A model generated the notes under the pieces. It saw only the letters and a list, made by a program, of their open reading frames with translations. It was not told where the DNA came from and ran no database searches. Shown in pieces: positions 1 to 8,744 of a DNA stretch of 23,459 nucleotides (position 1 is the stretch's first letter; each line of letters starts with the position of its first letter). The translations under genes were made by a program, and so were the position numbers. Source of the stretch: a virus; the IMG/VR virus record IMGVR_UViG_3300028653_000057, positions 1-23,459 of that record; one strand, 5' to 3'.

Positions 1-2160
1 CACTGTATCTGCTGCAGGAGACGATGGAGCAGACTGTAAACTGTTTTTACTAACTGTCACAGAATCAACTGTATTCGTGGAGTTTTCTTCATTGAAATAC
101 GCACGAATACGTTTTTTCAAATCTGGGGTTGCAACAAAATCTGGATTCTGATCCAATTGTGGTTGATCAGATTGCACTTGTGACTTCTTCTGTGATGGTG
201 TTGTATCAACAAACGCACCAGCTAAATCCTTTCCATATGTCAGAAACTCTGGAATGAAGTCCCAGGGTTTTCGACCGTGACTAAGGCTAACAGTTGTTGT
301 AAACGTTCCACCGACTTCCATAGAATCTTCTACAGTTTCAGCATTGTAAACCATATTCAGAAACGGGACGAATACAGGCATGCCCTCATCAATTTCTGGT
401 CGACCGGTAATAGTAATCGAACCCTGGAGACGTTCGGAAAGTAGTTGTTGTAGTCGATTCTTTGCGTAGAAATACATGTACGCACGTGTCTTTTGTTTTA
501 TCAGACTGTTGTGCATAACCATGAGTCGATTCCCGTACTTCATCACAAGTGTATTATCCTGATAGGTCGCAAAGTTTTGTCCGGTCTCCTTCAAAGCATC
601 ATCAGGTGTTGTCTTTTGATCGCCGACTGTTGATGCAATTATATTCGTGACTACTTGTTCATCAGTTTCGATCAATGAGAATGAAATGATTGATTGGTCG
701 TCTAGTACGTACATACTCGGATTTGGTGCTGCAAGGATCCATTGATTCGAATATCGTGGTGGTCTGAACCAAATCTCACCGTTTCGATCTGCGTAGAATA
801 CAAAGTTAATTTCTTCTGCTATCTCATACGCAAGATCTCGTCGAGGTTTGTAGTCACCCTGCCACTCAGTAAATGCAGATGTATCGATATTATACGGTTG
901 ATAGGATTGCTCCGAAAATTTTGCAACGTCGATAACATGTACGGAGGACTTCTGGAAAAGACTACCTAAGACTCTGCTAATATCCGCAGTATAGATTGTA
1001 TCAGTCACTTTTCCTTTATTGTCTTTGATCTGATATGTTTTCGTTTGTGCATCAAACGTTTGTGTTTGTGGTGCATTAGTTGATCCAAGATTGTACTGAC
1101 CAACACCCTGATCGGTTAAAGCACCACTCACAATCTCTTTTCTGGTCATTCCGACTAACCCGTCCATACCAAGAGTGAGATACCTAATCATATTTGCTGC
1201 GGATATTCCACCAAACTTTGCACCTTGCGATACTGGTTCATCATACCCAGTAATTATATTCTGATCCAGTGGCGAACGATTAGAACTAGCTTTTACTCGA
1301 CCAGCTGGTTTGAGATTAACAAGGGCAACACGCATATACTTCGTTATATCTTCTCCCTCTATCTCGACCATCGCTCGACCCTCAGAGTAACTTACGGATG
1401 CTCTATTCACAAGACCTGTAAACGAACGAATCAATTCAGTATGTTGATTCGTTGCAATAGAATATCCGTTACCGTTCTGAACAAATCTTTTGGTATAGAA
1501 AATCACAATTCGGTCCATCGGTGCAATCTTACAACGGCCAGAAGTCAATCGTGGAGAGAACTGAGTGAGCATCAGTTCATTCGCGAACTTGCGAACTGTA
1601 AAGTTGCGAGTCTTCCCATCTTGCAGTATGCCAGTAATAGAATCACCGTCATTGTAGACATCTGCATTTGGTGGAATCGTGAGAAAGTTTCCATTTTCAT
1701 CAATTGACCATCTTGCAATTATGTCACCGACAACACCACCTGAACCTGCTTCTCGACGATAAAACGTGGCCAACCTGATACCAGTACCAGGATCTTCCAA
1801 AGCAATGTGTTCGAATGCTTTCCACTCTGCAAAACTTCGAAATTCGTAATAGTTCGCCGTCGCACTATTCTTTGTAGACGGAACCGTTTGTGACGTATCA
1901 ATAGATTTCTGCGATACCGAACTTGCAAAAAGGTTATGAATATCCGTGACCGGATCGTCTGGAGCGATTAGTGTATTATCCTTGTCAAACAGAGAAACGG
2001 AGAACGTACCTGGAGAGTTCCGAACCGTGCGCATCGTCCGTATATTGATCGCCTGAGTTAAATCTAGTTGAATGACCTGATCTTGAGTTGCTTTGTCACT
2101 TTGTCCAAAGCTCTTTACAATAACAACTCGAGCACCAGGCCAGTATTGTATGGTTGCCAT
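1..2160 (-). CDS. Baseplate hub-type tail protein, C-terminus beyond window
   Basis: The minus frame is open from an ATG at 2160 to the left edge: 720 codons, which I checked codon by codon with no stop, so the 3' end is missing. The start follows the stop of the previous gene by one base. The N-terminal part is beta-rich, with segments such as IRTMRTVRNSPGTFSVSLFD that resemble the first domain of hub proteins of contractile tails (T4 gp27 / Mu gp44 / late control D type). Another such stretch is ITGRPEIDEGMPVFVPF. The last about 100 residues seen are polar and rich in Q, S, D and K, like a linker to a further domain. Its place after the tape measure and a 275-residue tail protein is where hub and spike genes are expected. 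Hub is inferred from position and general resemblance; another baseplate structural role is possible. Confidence 0.75.
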   Translation of the reverse strand, partial: MATIQYWPGARVVIVKSFGQSDKATQDQVIQLDLTQAINIRTMRTVRNSPGTFSVSLFDKDNTLIAPDDPVTDIHNLFASSVSQKSIDTSQTVPSTKNSATANYYEFRSFAEWKAFEHIALEDPGTGIRLATFYRREAGSGGVVGDIIARWSIDENGNFLTIPPNADVYNDGDSITGILQDGKTRNFTVRKFANELMLTQFSPRLTSGRCKIAPMDRIVIFYTKRFVQNGNGYSIATNQHTELIRSFTGLVNRASVSYSEGRAMVEIEGEDITKYMRVALVNLKPAGRVKASSNRSPLDQNIITGYDEPVSQGAKFGGISAANMIRYLTLGMDGLVGMTRKEIVSGALTDQGVGQYNLGSTNAPQTQTFDAQTKTYQIKDNKGKVTDTIYTADISRVLGSLFQKSSVHVIDVAKFSEQSYQPYNIDTSAFTEWQGDYKPRRDLAYEIAEEINFVFYADRNGEIWFRPPRYSNQWILAAPNPSMYVLDDQSIISFSLIETDEQVVTNIIASTVGDQKTTPDDALKETGQNFATYQDNTLVMKYGNRLMVMHNSLIKQKTRAYMYFYAKNRLQQLLSERLQGSITITGRPEIDEGMPVFVPFLNMVYNAETVEDSMEVGGTFTTTVSLSHGRKPWDFIPEFLTYGKDLAGAFVDTTPSQKKSQVQSDQPQLDQNPDFVATPDLKKRIRAYFNEENSTNTVDSVTVSKNSLQSAPSSPAADTV

Positions 2161-2161
2161 A

Positions 2162-2989
2162 TTACTGAGCTACCATTCCGCCAATTGGCGAAGTTGTGAC
2201 TGCATCTGCTTGGAACATGAATTGATACGTCATTTGAAATGGATCTTTAGCGTCTTCCTCTGGTCCTTGGAACGAGACAAAGGTACCTAGATACGTCTCA
2301 CCGTTGTATTCCAATTGCCACTTGTAATCAGTCGCCTGGTTTCCTGGTTTCTGATCGTCCCAGTACAACTGACGAAGTTGAGCTACTCGTTTCCATGCTG
2401 TCGAATCTCTGATGGTTTGCCCAGGTTGTAACCCCACGTTTTGACCACTCTCGTTAATTCGATGCATACCACCAGTGGTCGCGTTGACTGTTATATCTAC
2501 CAGTTTGTTGCCCCAGTTCTGAATCTCCCAACCACCAAGAGTCTTTATCGGTGTTCGAAGTTTTTCGTATCTCGGAGCGATATGTTGAGGATTCAGATAG
2601 AACGTGAAAACGTCTGTTTGACCTGTCGCATTTGCTTGTGCACCCTGAATAAACCACGCATTACCATCTCTAATGATATAATACCGCAGTGATCCGTCGG
2701 ATGCAGTTGACGTTGAAACCTGTACGTACACTGGGATACTTCCAGTTCCTGTAAATGGTGCACCAGGAACTGCTGTTCGAATATCGATAACCTGTCCAGT
2801 AGAAGGTTGCGTCGGCATTCCTAAAACTGATGCTATTTGATCCACTGAATTCGCATTGATGATATTCGCAGTTGTAACATTTTGCAGATACCGAGTAACC
2901 TGAATACTATCTACTGCGGGATTACCGTTTACAACTCTGCGAAATACTAGTTTTGTACGTGAACCGATATTTTGTTGTGATATTGACAT
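2162..2989 (-). CDS. Tail/baseplate structural protein, 275 aa
   Basis: This 275-residue protein has no signal peptide or membrane segment. It starts directly after the tape-measure stop (TAA then ATG), so the two are probably translationally coupled. The sequence is beta-rich with many T, Q, N and G residues. Its C-terminal part (about 200-270) contains KWQLEYNGETYLGTFVSFQG and then KDPFQMTYQFMFQADAV. That pattern recalls short tail proteins encoded between tape measure and hub genes in myophages, which often attach to the tube tip or carry a hub-binding module. I do not see a LysM motif or catalytic residues. Role in the distal tail or inner baseplate is inferred from position only. Confidence 0.7.
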   Translation of the reverse strand: MSISQQNIGSRTKLVFRRVVNGNPAVDSIQVTRYLQNVTTANIINANSVDQIASVLGMPTQPSTGQVIDIRTAVPGAPFTGTGSIPVYVQVSTSTASDGSLRYYIIRDGNAWFIQGAQANATGQTDVFTFYLNPQHIAPRYEKLRTPIKTLGGWEIQNWGNKLVDITVNATTGGMHRINESGQNVGLQPGQTIRDSTAWKRVAQLRQLYWDDQKPGNQATDYKWQLEYNGETYLGTFVSFQGPEEDAKDPFQMTYQFMFQADAVTTSPIGGMVAQ

Positions 2990-5047
2990 TTACTCACCGT
3001 ATGCGTGCGGTTTCTGCTTTATCAATCTAACCACATTCTGCGTTGCTCCGTCTACAATAGTTGCTTGTAGCGCGGGATCAACATTAAGTGTTATGACAGT
3101 ATTTTGCTGTCCTTGCTCACCACGATGTTCACCACCACCCATTTCCCGGAACAAATGGTAGAGACCATGTCCAATTTCTTCACCAATCGTTCCGATACTA
3201 GTACCTGTTGCCATCTTTATAGCTTCGTTCGTTAGACCCACTAACTGCCCAATACCAGGGAGAAATGCAGAGACTCCTGCAACAAGTGCATCCGCGGTAT
3301 GCGACGCACGATTAGTAGAACTTTGCAGTGCCTGCGCACCCTCAATTCCGGCTGCTGCAAGATCGAGACCAGAACCCATAGCACCGAATTTACCCTTTCC
3401 GAATCCAAATGATTGTCTAGTTAGACCGCCGGGTATATTAAGACCGCCAGAAACTGTTGAACCACTACTGATTGGTCTGCCATCTGGTCCGACAAGACCA
3501 CCTGGAGTTGTGCCACCTATTGGTGACGATCCAGACATCACAACATACATAGGATTCGAAGGTGTGCCCATTCCACCAAAACTGCCACTACCAACTTTTC
3601 CAATAGTTGTACTTATATCGCCTAGTTTCTTGTGCACGAGAACAGCCATTACTATACCTGCGATATCAACGCCAATACCTGCAATTCCAGCAACGTCACC
3701 ACCAATTGCTGCTTGACCACCCGGACCAAGTTTTCTAGCACCAAACTCTTCGAGAGAGTTGATAAGTTTTTCTGTTTTAGTCGCCATATTGTCAAATGTA
3801 TCTCTAAGTTCGGCATTTGACGCATCGATTTCTTGAGTGTACATTGACACACTACCACGAACCATCTGATCGAATCCAGGCATTCCGGTTGCTGTTCCTG
3901 CTACGCCTGCATTGAAACCTCTCGTCCCAGAAATAGCAGAAATACCCTGATCTCCTATACTCCGTCTGAGAGTCGTCATTAGGTTAGTATCATTATTGAA
4001 ATTAGCTGGAGCATGTGCTAATACTCGAGCAACTTCAATAGCCACATTTTTGTAGTCAGAGTCTGCTGGTCGCGCATTTCCAATAGAAGTTCCTGTCCCA
4101 AGTTTATTTGCAACTGCTGCAAACCCACCACGGAAGTTCTGGTCGGAATAGATTTTGTTGACAATATCCAAGATACTCTGTGCTGCCGGTTGAGTTGCAC
4201 CACCTTTGGTCAAACTCATGTAGGCTTGCGGTCCTTGTTGCAGATTTGCAGCACCACTTATTCCAAGTTCTTCACGCATTTTTCTGGTATTCTGAATAAT
4301 AGAATCCATCGCCATACCAGTGTTGGAGATATTAACATTACCACGTTGCATCGTATTATAGACGTCTTTCAACCACTCTGATGCAACTTCGGCATTTACT
4401 CCAACATTTCCCATTGAATTTGCTAGGTACTCAATAGTCTGTCCAACGTTCTCCTTGGTCAACATCTGTAACTTTGTCAGATTCGAAATGAACATATCGA
4501 CCTGACCTGGTTGCTTTATAGTTCCTTCTTTATTGATGCGTTCCATTACAGACATCATTGTTTGTCCGTACTGATCGGCAAACTCTTTACCGTATCGAGA
4601 TGCTGCTTGCATTTTCAACAGGACAAGATCCCATGGTTCAACAATTGATTTCGTACCACCAGGAAGGGTCGACAAAGAAAACGCACTAGCAAGTTCGATC
4701 TTTATTCGACTTGCACGAACGGACAATTCATTCATCTTCAACAGAATACCACCGAGCAGACCTACCATTGCGGCTGTCTCTTTTGGGTATTGTCGAAATA
4801 TCGAAAGAGTGTCGTTACTAGTCCTGTTGTAGCTTTCTTGGGATTGCTTCGCCCTGTCCCATGAGTCACGGATGCGATCAACTCCTGTGCCAATAGCGTA
4901 AAGTGCTGTACCTGACGCAAAAGGATTCTGAGCAATCTGAGCAAGATACGTGCCCATCTGTGACAATAAACCGACGGTAGCAGACATCTCTAAGACTGAC
5001 GCCTGACTCAGTTGTTCACCACCAGCGGGGTTTATTGGGTCAGCCAT
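2990..5047 (-). CDS. Tail tape measure protein, 685 aa
   Basis: This is the longest complete tail-region protein, placed between the chaperone-like pair and the baseplate genes, the usual position of the tape measure. The first 440 residues are largely helical and rich in A, Q, N, S and M. A hydrophobic segment lies at about 447-471, a glycine/serine/proline-rich flexible stretch at about 485-545, and a second apolar stretch at about 575-610. Tape measures normally carry such apolar segments, which help DNA cross the cell membrane. By the rule of about 0.15 nm per residue, 685 residues predict a tail near 100 nm, ordinary for a myovirus. No lytic transglycosylase or peptidase motif is visible. 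The ATG follows the upstream TAA by two bases and lacks a Shine-Dalgarno site, suggesting coupling to the gene before it. Confidence 0.85.
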   Translation of the reverse strand: MADPINPAGGEQLSQASVLEMSATVGLLSQMGTYLAQIAQNPFASGTALYAIGTGVDRIRDSWDRAKQSQESYNRTSNDTLSIFRQYPKETAAMVGLLGGILLKMNELSVRASRIKIELASAFSLSTLPGGTKSIVEPWDLVLLKMQAASRYGKEFADQYGQTMMSVMERINKEGTIKQPGQVDMFISNLTKLQMLTKENVGQTIEYLANSMGNVGVNAEVASEWLKDVYNTMQRGNVNISNTGMAMDSIIQNTRKMREELGISGAANLQQGPQAYMSLTKGGATQPAAQSILDIVNKIYSDQNFRGGFAAVANKLGTGTSIGNARPADSDYKNVAIEVARVLAHAPANFNNDTNLMTTLRRSIGDQGISAISGTRGFNAGVAGTATGMPGFDQMVRGSVSMYTQEIDASNAELRDTFDNMATKTEKLINSLEEFGARKLGPGGQAAIGGDVAGIAGIGVDIAGIVMAVLVHKKLGDISTTIGKVGSGSFGGMGTPSNPMYVVMSGSSPIGGTTPGGLVGPDGRPISSGSTVSGGLNIPGGLTRQSFGFGKGKFGAMGSGLDLAAAGIEGAQALQSSTNRASHTADALVAGVSAFLPGIGQLVGLTNEAIKMATGTSIGTIGEEIGHGLYHLFREMGGGEHRGEQGQQNTVITLNVDPALQATIVDGATQNVVRLIKQKPHAYGE

Positions 5048-5049
5048 TG

Positions 5050-5727
5050 TTATTCAATAATATCCAAGTTATCGTCTTCCTTCGCACTGAAGATGCCTGC
5101 TTGCATCTCTGCATGTTGCTTCTCGTACAAAACGTTCTTTCGAACGTCTCGATCCTGAATCTTCTTCCATATCTCTGGTTGTAACCACGGGAGAAGACTG
5201 TCTCGAAGATCAGTGATCAGTTTGAGTTGTTCAGCTTTCTCTGTTCGATGATTGTATAAGATCCAGAGACTGATCTCCAGTCGTTGACTGCTGATATCTG
5301 GAAGATGATTCTGGACAAGTATCCAGTAACCTCTGATCAACGGATCACTGACCATTTTTGACATCTCTTGTTCACAGAAGGTATACCATTTTGTGACCGC
5401 TAACGTATACGACTGCCAAATATACGCAAGTATCGTAGTAGGGACTTCACGTATCCAACTGTCGTCGACTTTGCTATCGTTAACTCGAATGATTGCTTCA
5501 GCTAGCGTCGTAAGAACTGGTCTCGGATTTGAGTACGCGATCAGTCGAACCTCGATTGGGATATTGCCTAGTCTGCCTCGAGTAGGGAACGGAAAGAGTA
5601 GCACTATTGGCGAAGTACCTTTCAGTATCGCACTACGAACGTCACTTTTCTGGAACTTTATCGAAAGAGGTGGGACTCCCACTATTCTCTGCTGGGAATC
5701 CAACTCTGTCGCAGTTTGTTTCGACAT
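5050..5727 (-). CDS. Putative tail assembly chaperone, downstream partner, 225 aa
   Basis: The 225-residue product is mostly helical and has no recognised motif. Its ATG lies 86 bases inside the end of the preceding ORF (5642-6460), in another frame. An AAGGAG sequence sits 12 bases upstream of the ATG, a rather long spacing. The pair lies exactly between tail tube and tape measure. There, tailed phages usually encode two overlapping chaperone products (lambda G/GT type) that bind the tape measure during tail assembly. The reading frame is open for about 24 codons before the ATG, back to a TAG near 5798-5800, so a ribosomal frameshift from the upstream ORF is possible; it would have to be +1 or -2. 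Chaperone is inferred from position; an inner baseplate factor is an alternative. Confidence 0.7.
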   Translation of the reverse strand: MSKQTATELDSQQRIVGVPPLSIKFQKSDVRSAILKGTSPIVLLFPFPTRGRLGNIPIEVRLIAYSNPRPVLTTLAEAIIRVNDSKVDDSWIREVPTTILAYIWQSYTLAVTKWYTFCEQEMSKMVSDPLIRGYWILVQNHLPDISSQRLEISLWILYNHRTEKAEQLKLITDLRDSLLPWLQPEIWKKIQDRDVRKNVLYEKQHAEMQAGIFSAKEDDNLDIIE

Positions 5728-6460
5728 GTGTAATGACTTCTCCTTCTGACGGAAATTCTTTGTTGCAGTATCGGCATCGATAAGTATTGTCTAGTGTCAT
5801 TATCGCGGGTTTTGTTGCTGCTTGTGCAACCACTTGTTCTACTGATACGTCGACCTGATGCGTTACTCCGCGCATTAACTCTTCAATCTCTTTCTGTTCG
5901 ACTGGTGTCAGAGTATCGTAAGCTTCTTTGCAGATAATCTCAGCACTTGAATACCGAATCCGTATGGAACCCTCGGGAATATCAGTGACTAGGAATGTTT
6001 TACCGGTCACATGACACATTGCTATACCGTGCAGTGCTCTGACTTGTTTCTGTTCGAGTGCCACATAAATTGCGTATAAACGATCACGGACGAGTTTTTC
6101 GAAGTTTCTGATCTTCATCCGTTTGAAGTCTAGTTCTGATAACTCTAGATTGTTCGATTGGTTGAACGTCTCAAGATCTTCTTGTGTGCAGAGTGCCACA
6201 CCATTAAATCGCCAAATCGACCGAATCAGTGTCTCTACGACACGTTTCTCTTGTCTAACACCTTCGGGAAAACGTGCACAATACATTGCGGAGTCTTCAT
6301 CCTCACCGGCGTTCAGCAACCGCATTGTGAGGATCGTGTTGCGAAGAGAAGTTCCGATCCAGTCAAAGAAGGGTTTGATATCGACAAGGTTGATATCACC
6401 AGTAATTGGATCTTTTAACGCACCAAGACTTGAAAGTATGTCTAACGGAGAAGTTGCCAT
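5642..6460 (-). CDS. Putative tail assembly chaperone, upstream partner, with C2HC zinc-finger tail
   Basis: The 272-residue product starts at an ATG preceded by GAGG eight bases upstream. Residues 1-200 are helical and charged, with no known motif. Near the end is a compact metal-binding pattern: Cys229, Cys232, His245 and Cys250 (CX2C-X12-H-X4-C), resembling one zinc finger. A polar tail of about 20 residues follows and overlaps the next gene. Between tube and tape measure the usual product is the first tail assembly chaperone. A zinc finger there is unusual. T4-like phages encode baseplate hub assembly factors (gp26/gp51 type) in related contexts, so this could be such a factor instead. 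The end of the ORF reads AAG TGA C, a weak-stop context of the kind used in release factor 2 frameshifting, but the slippery codon is not typical. Confidence 0.7.
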   Translation of the reverse strand: MATSPLDILSSLGALKDPITGDINLVDIKPFFDWIGTSLRNTILTMRLLNAGEDEDSAMYCARFPEGVRQEKRVVETLIRSIWRFNGVALCTQEDLETFNQSNNLELSELDFKRMKIRNFEKLVRDRLYAIYVALEQKQVRALHGIAMCHVTGKTFLVTDIPEGSIRIRYSSAEIICKEAYDTLTPVEQKEIEELMRGVTHQVDVSVEQVVAQAATKPAIMTLDNTYRCRYCNKEFPSEGEVITHVETNCDRVGFPAENSGSPTSFDKVPEK

Positions 6461-6554
6461 TTGAAGACCTCATAAATTAGCGACTCGAGTGAGTCAGTAT
6501 TAGTTGAGAGAAGGATACCGAGATCGTTTTTGTGCAATCTCAAGAAGAAGCTTG

Positions 6555-7004
6555 TTACTGAATCGGACCGACGAACACTCTTTCTGGCCAGATTGTTGCA
6601 GTCTCGGAAACAGATGACGTTCCCTCACGAACCGTCTTTCTGAGGTTATTTACCCAGCAACGATCGTAGAGAACCGCACGTCGATTTCCTGTCGGACCTG
6701 TCCACTGCTCCAGAATCTGAACCGGATCAGTGATACTCGAGATGTTGCCACCTGAGATGTCGTATCCGAGTGCGTCGATCATGTTCGCAGTATACAGTTC
6801 GAATCGTGTCACAGCAATCGTGAAATCCGTACGACCAGGGATGATCTCGAAGATGTCGTCGGCAACGTTTGCGATCTCACGTATTCGTTCCAGTGTTCGT
6901 GTCTGGTCAGGACTGAACTCTTGCAACGTTCCAATGCGAATTCCCTGACTCTTAATTGTGTATGCATAACTTACCACCGCCTGCGTCGAAGGTATTGCTG
7001 TCAT
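6555..7004 (-). CDS. Tail tube protein (contractile tail)
   Basis: This 149-residue protein follows the sheath gene with only a small zinc-finger gene between. Its length and composition fit the inner tube subunit of myophages such as T4 gp19. The sequence shows a beta-rich core, the phrase FEIIPGRTDFTIAVTRFELY in the middle, and the C-terminal segment ATIWPERVFVGPIQ, which resembles the end of many tube proteins. A strong GAGGG site lies eight bases before the ATG and overlaps the stop of the upstream gene. The tube polymerises around the tape measure and is surrounded by the sheath. The assignment rests on sequence pattern plus gene order and is fairly secure. Confidence 0.85.
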   Translation of the reverse strand: MTAIPSTQAVVSYAYTIKSQGIRIGTLQEFSPDQTRTLERIREIANVADDIFEIIPGRTDFTIAVTRFELYTANMIDALGYDISGGNISSITDPVQILEQWTGPTGNRRAVLYDRCWVNNLRKTVREGTSSVSETATIWPERVFVGPIQ

Positions 7005-7014
7005 TGTAGTTCCC

Positions 7015-7227
7015 TCAGTTTGTTAAAGTCTCTTGCATCCTCTTTTTTAACGGTGCATTCATATTCTCCCACTCCGGAATCAGTTTCGAGTACGTTTCTG
7101 GAAACCATAACCGGTATCCTGTCATCGTCAACGAATGCTTCTTTTTGAGATGAGTAGGTGTGATATGTCTCAGTTTTACTTGACACACTTGACATACAAC
7201 ATAATCGATATTTTCTTGGCTTTCCAT
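7015..7227 (-). CDS. Small C2H2 zinc-finger protein of Ros/MucR-like pattern, 70 aa
   Basis: I choose the ATG at 7227 because it lies just after the sheath stop; a longer frame would run into the sheath gene. The product has Cys12, Cys15, His26 and His31 (CX2C-X10-H-X4-H). The segment LTMTGYRLWFPE follows directly. This matches the pattern seen in Ros/MucR regulators and in many small phage zinc-finger proteins, where CxxC and H-K-K-x-H are followed by LT..eY...FP. The rest is a short basic tail. It may bind DNA or RNA, or act as a small structural or assembly factor; some homing endonucleases carry a similar module, so a remnant is also possible. Its stop overlaps the ribosome site of the tube gene, so it is cotranslated with sheath and tube. 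Confidence 0.75.
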   Translation of the reverse strand: MESQENIDYVVCQVCQVKLRHITPTHLKKKHSLTMTGYRLWFPETYSKLIPEWENMNAPLKKRMQETLTN

Positions 7228-7231
7228 ACTT

Positions 7232-8677
7232 TTACACAAACGGGAACAGAACGAAGTCAATAAACTTGAGAGGAAACGCGTACGCCACACTTCCGACCAC
7301 CTTGACACCTCGAGGATCGATTCCACTCAGACTAGCTTTTATCGGAATCTCGCCTGTTGTGGGATCAGTTTGAACACCGTACGCAGCAATCTCACCTTGA
7401 TTGACCAGACTGTTCAAAATAGTTGTAGTTGTACCTTCAATATCTGATAACACATCTGTCGTAATCGTGAGACCCTTGTTCAAATATGTGTTGCGAATCT
7501 GATCTCTGATCGACCGTTTTACCAATCGTTTGACAGCCGGAATAGAATACTCCGTTGTCTCTGCACTGGTCGGATCAGTTGTAATCGCATCGTAGATCGT
7601 GATGATTCCACCGGTACTTTGCAGTACCATACAATTTCCTGCACCAAGCATGAGTTTCTGATTCTCATCCCAGTAGTCATCAGGAATTGAGATACCAATA
7701 AGTGTCGCACCGTGAAGTGGAGTACTGCGACGTGGTTGTGCTGCTCTGAGTCCGGCAACCGCGCAGGCTGCGAAGTTTCCGTCGAGTTGCATAACTGATC
7801 CATCAGGAGCGACTCTAGTTACAACCGATGGAACCACATTGTTGGTGTCCTGACTGTGAAAAGCGGTTGATCGACCAACGTAGCTTTCAGGAGTGTTCTG
7901 ATCACCGATCAAGTCGAATCCACCAGACATATAGTCAACTGATGGTTGCCCGACACCCATTCCACGCTCTTTCTTTACATAAATCTGGTTGCACCACTGA
8001 ACGTGCTGATACAGATATGCTTGGACTGCTTCAACATCTGAGTTGGTAACACCCGAACCCATCGAACCTGTTGGGAACAGACAGATAACGTCCTCAATCA
8101 GATCCTTCTTCTTCAACATGTCGATCGCATTGTAGTAGTTCTGACGATTGAACGTCGAACCTTGGGCTTGAACAACAAGTACACCTGGCGAACCGTTTTC
8201 CAGAACGATCGAACCGCCGACAGTTAAGATACCTGTCGTGTTACTTTCTGTCCCGTATGCAGCAACTAACGCTGTTTTGTTAGTGTACATTATCGGTACA
8301 TATTGTGTCGTCGGAATGCTCCGTACGTAAGTCACGTAATACACTGTATTCTGCGTTGGCGGAGTAGTCCACGTAATCACTCCCGTCGCACTGACAGAGT
8401 ATGCGGACGGACTGTACAATGAACCAAGACTTCCTGTTACGTAGTCCAAGGCACCAGGAAGTAGACCTTGACGACTTGCGATCTGCGATACAGTTATTCC
8501 AGTTCCAGCAGGGAGATTGTCAACACTTCCAGTTCCGTGAAATACCTGTTGGTCGACAATAGTCTGTGTCGTTGGTCCCAGTCCGACAATCGCAACAATT
8601 CGTGCAGCTTGACCGAGATTCGCCAACAGCGAGTTCGGTTCGATTGTTACAGTAACATCAGATGGACGATAATTCAT
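7232..8677 (-). CDS. Tail sheath protein, 481 aa
   Basis: This is the contractile sheath subunit that drives the tube through the cell envelope. The N-terminus (VTVTIEPNSLLANLGQAARI, then VAIVGLG) and the C-terminus ending AYAFPLKFIDFVLFPFV match the start and end of sheath proteins, whose extended arms interlock neighbouring subunits. The middle holds variable beta domains (about 60-130 and 230-300), followed by the conserved region with LHGATLIGISIPDDYWDE and RSIRDQIRNTYLNKG (about residues 325-420). I place the start at the ATG at 8677, six bases after GAGG, rather than the GTG directly upstream. Sheath and tube together fix the phage as a myovirus. A hairpin and a short possible leader ORF precede the gene. 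Confidence 0.92.
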   Translation of the reverse strand: MNYRPSDVTVTIEPNSLLANLGQAARIVAIVGLGPTTQTIVDQQVFHGTGSVDNLPAGTGITVSQIASRQGLLPGALDYVTGSLGSLYSPSAYSVSATGVITWTTPPTQNTVYYVTYVRSIPTTQYVPIMYTNKTALVAAYGTESNTTGILTVGGSIVLENGSPGVLVVQAQGSTFNRQNYYNAIDMLKKKDLIEDVICLFPTGSMGSGVTNSDVEAVQAYLYQHVQWCNQIYVKKERGMGVGQPSVDYMSGGFDLIGDQNTPESYVGRSTAFHSQDTNNVVPSVVTRVAPDGSVMQLDGNFAACAVAGLRAAQPRRSTPLHGATLIGISIPDDYWDENQKLMLGAGNCMVLQSTGGIITIYDAITTDPTSAETTEYSIPAVKRLVKRSIRDQIRNTYLNKGLTITTDVLSDIEGTTTTILNSLVNQGEIAAYGVQTDPTTGEIPIKASLSGIDPRGVKVVGSVAYAFPLKFIDFVLFPFV

Positions 8678-8721
8678 CACTCACCTCTTTCGTCGAAGAA
8701 TGATTGTACTTTGATTTTCAT
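8677..8721 (-). CDS. Possible 14-aa leader peptide before the sheath gene
   Basis: A 14-codon frame (MKIKVQSFFDERGE) starts at the ATG at 8721, and its TGA overlaps the sheath ATG as TGATG. No Shine-Dalgarno site is seen before it. It could tune sheath translation by coupling, or be chance. Confidence 0.2.
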   Translation of the reverse strand: MKIKVQSFFDERGE

Positions 8722-8725
8722 ATTC

Positions 8726-8744
8726 TGTCAGAAAAATACTGACA
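8726..8744 (-). repeat. Small hairpin in the gap before the sheath gene
   Basis: On the minus strand TGTCAG, seven bases, then CTGACA form a six-base-pair stem in the 84-base gap between the holin-like gene and the sheath. No T run follows, so it is not a standard terminator; it may be a processing site or shape the sheath mRNA leader. Confidence 0.4.

Noticed and set aside
1225-1707. 160-residue plus-strand open frame
   Set aside because: It is antisense to the fully open 720-codon hub gene; its composition (many I, N, R, S, W) is that of a reverse-strand shadow and it has no ribosome site or context.
6801-6812. TTCGAAT sequences resembling a tRNA T-arm (also near 13830)
   Set aside because: No matching acceptor or anticodon stems nearby, and both lie inside well-supported genes.
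7001-7195. 64-residue minus frame
   Set aside because: Other-frame shadow of the zinc-finger gene at 7015-7227, which has a coherent C2H2 motif.
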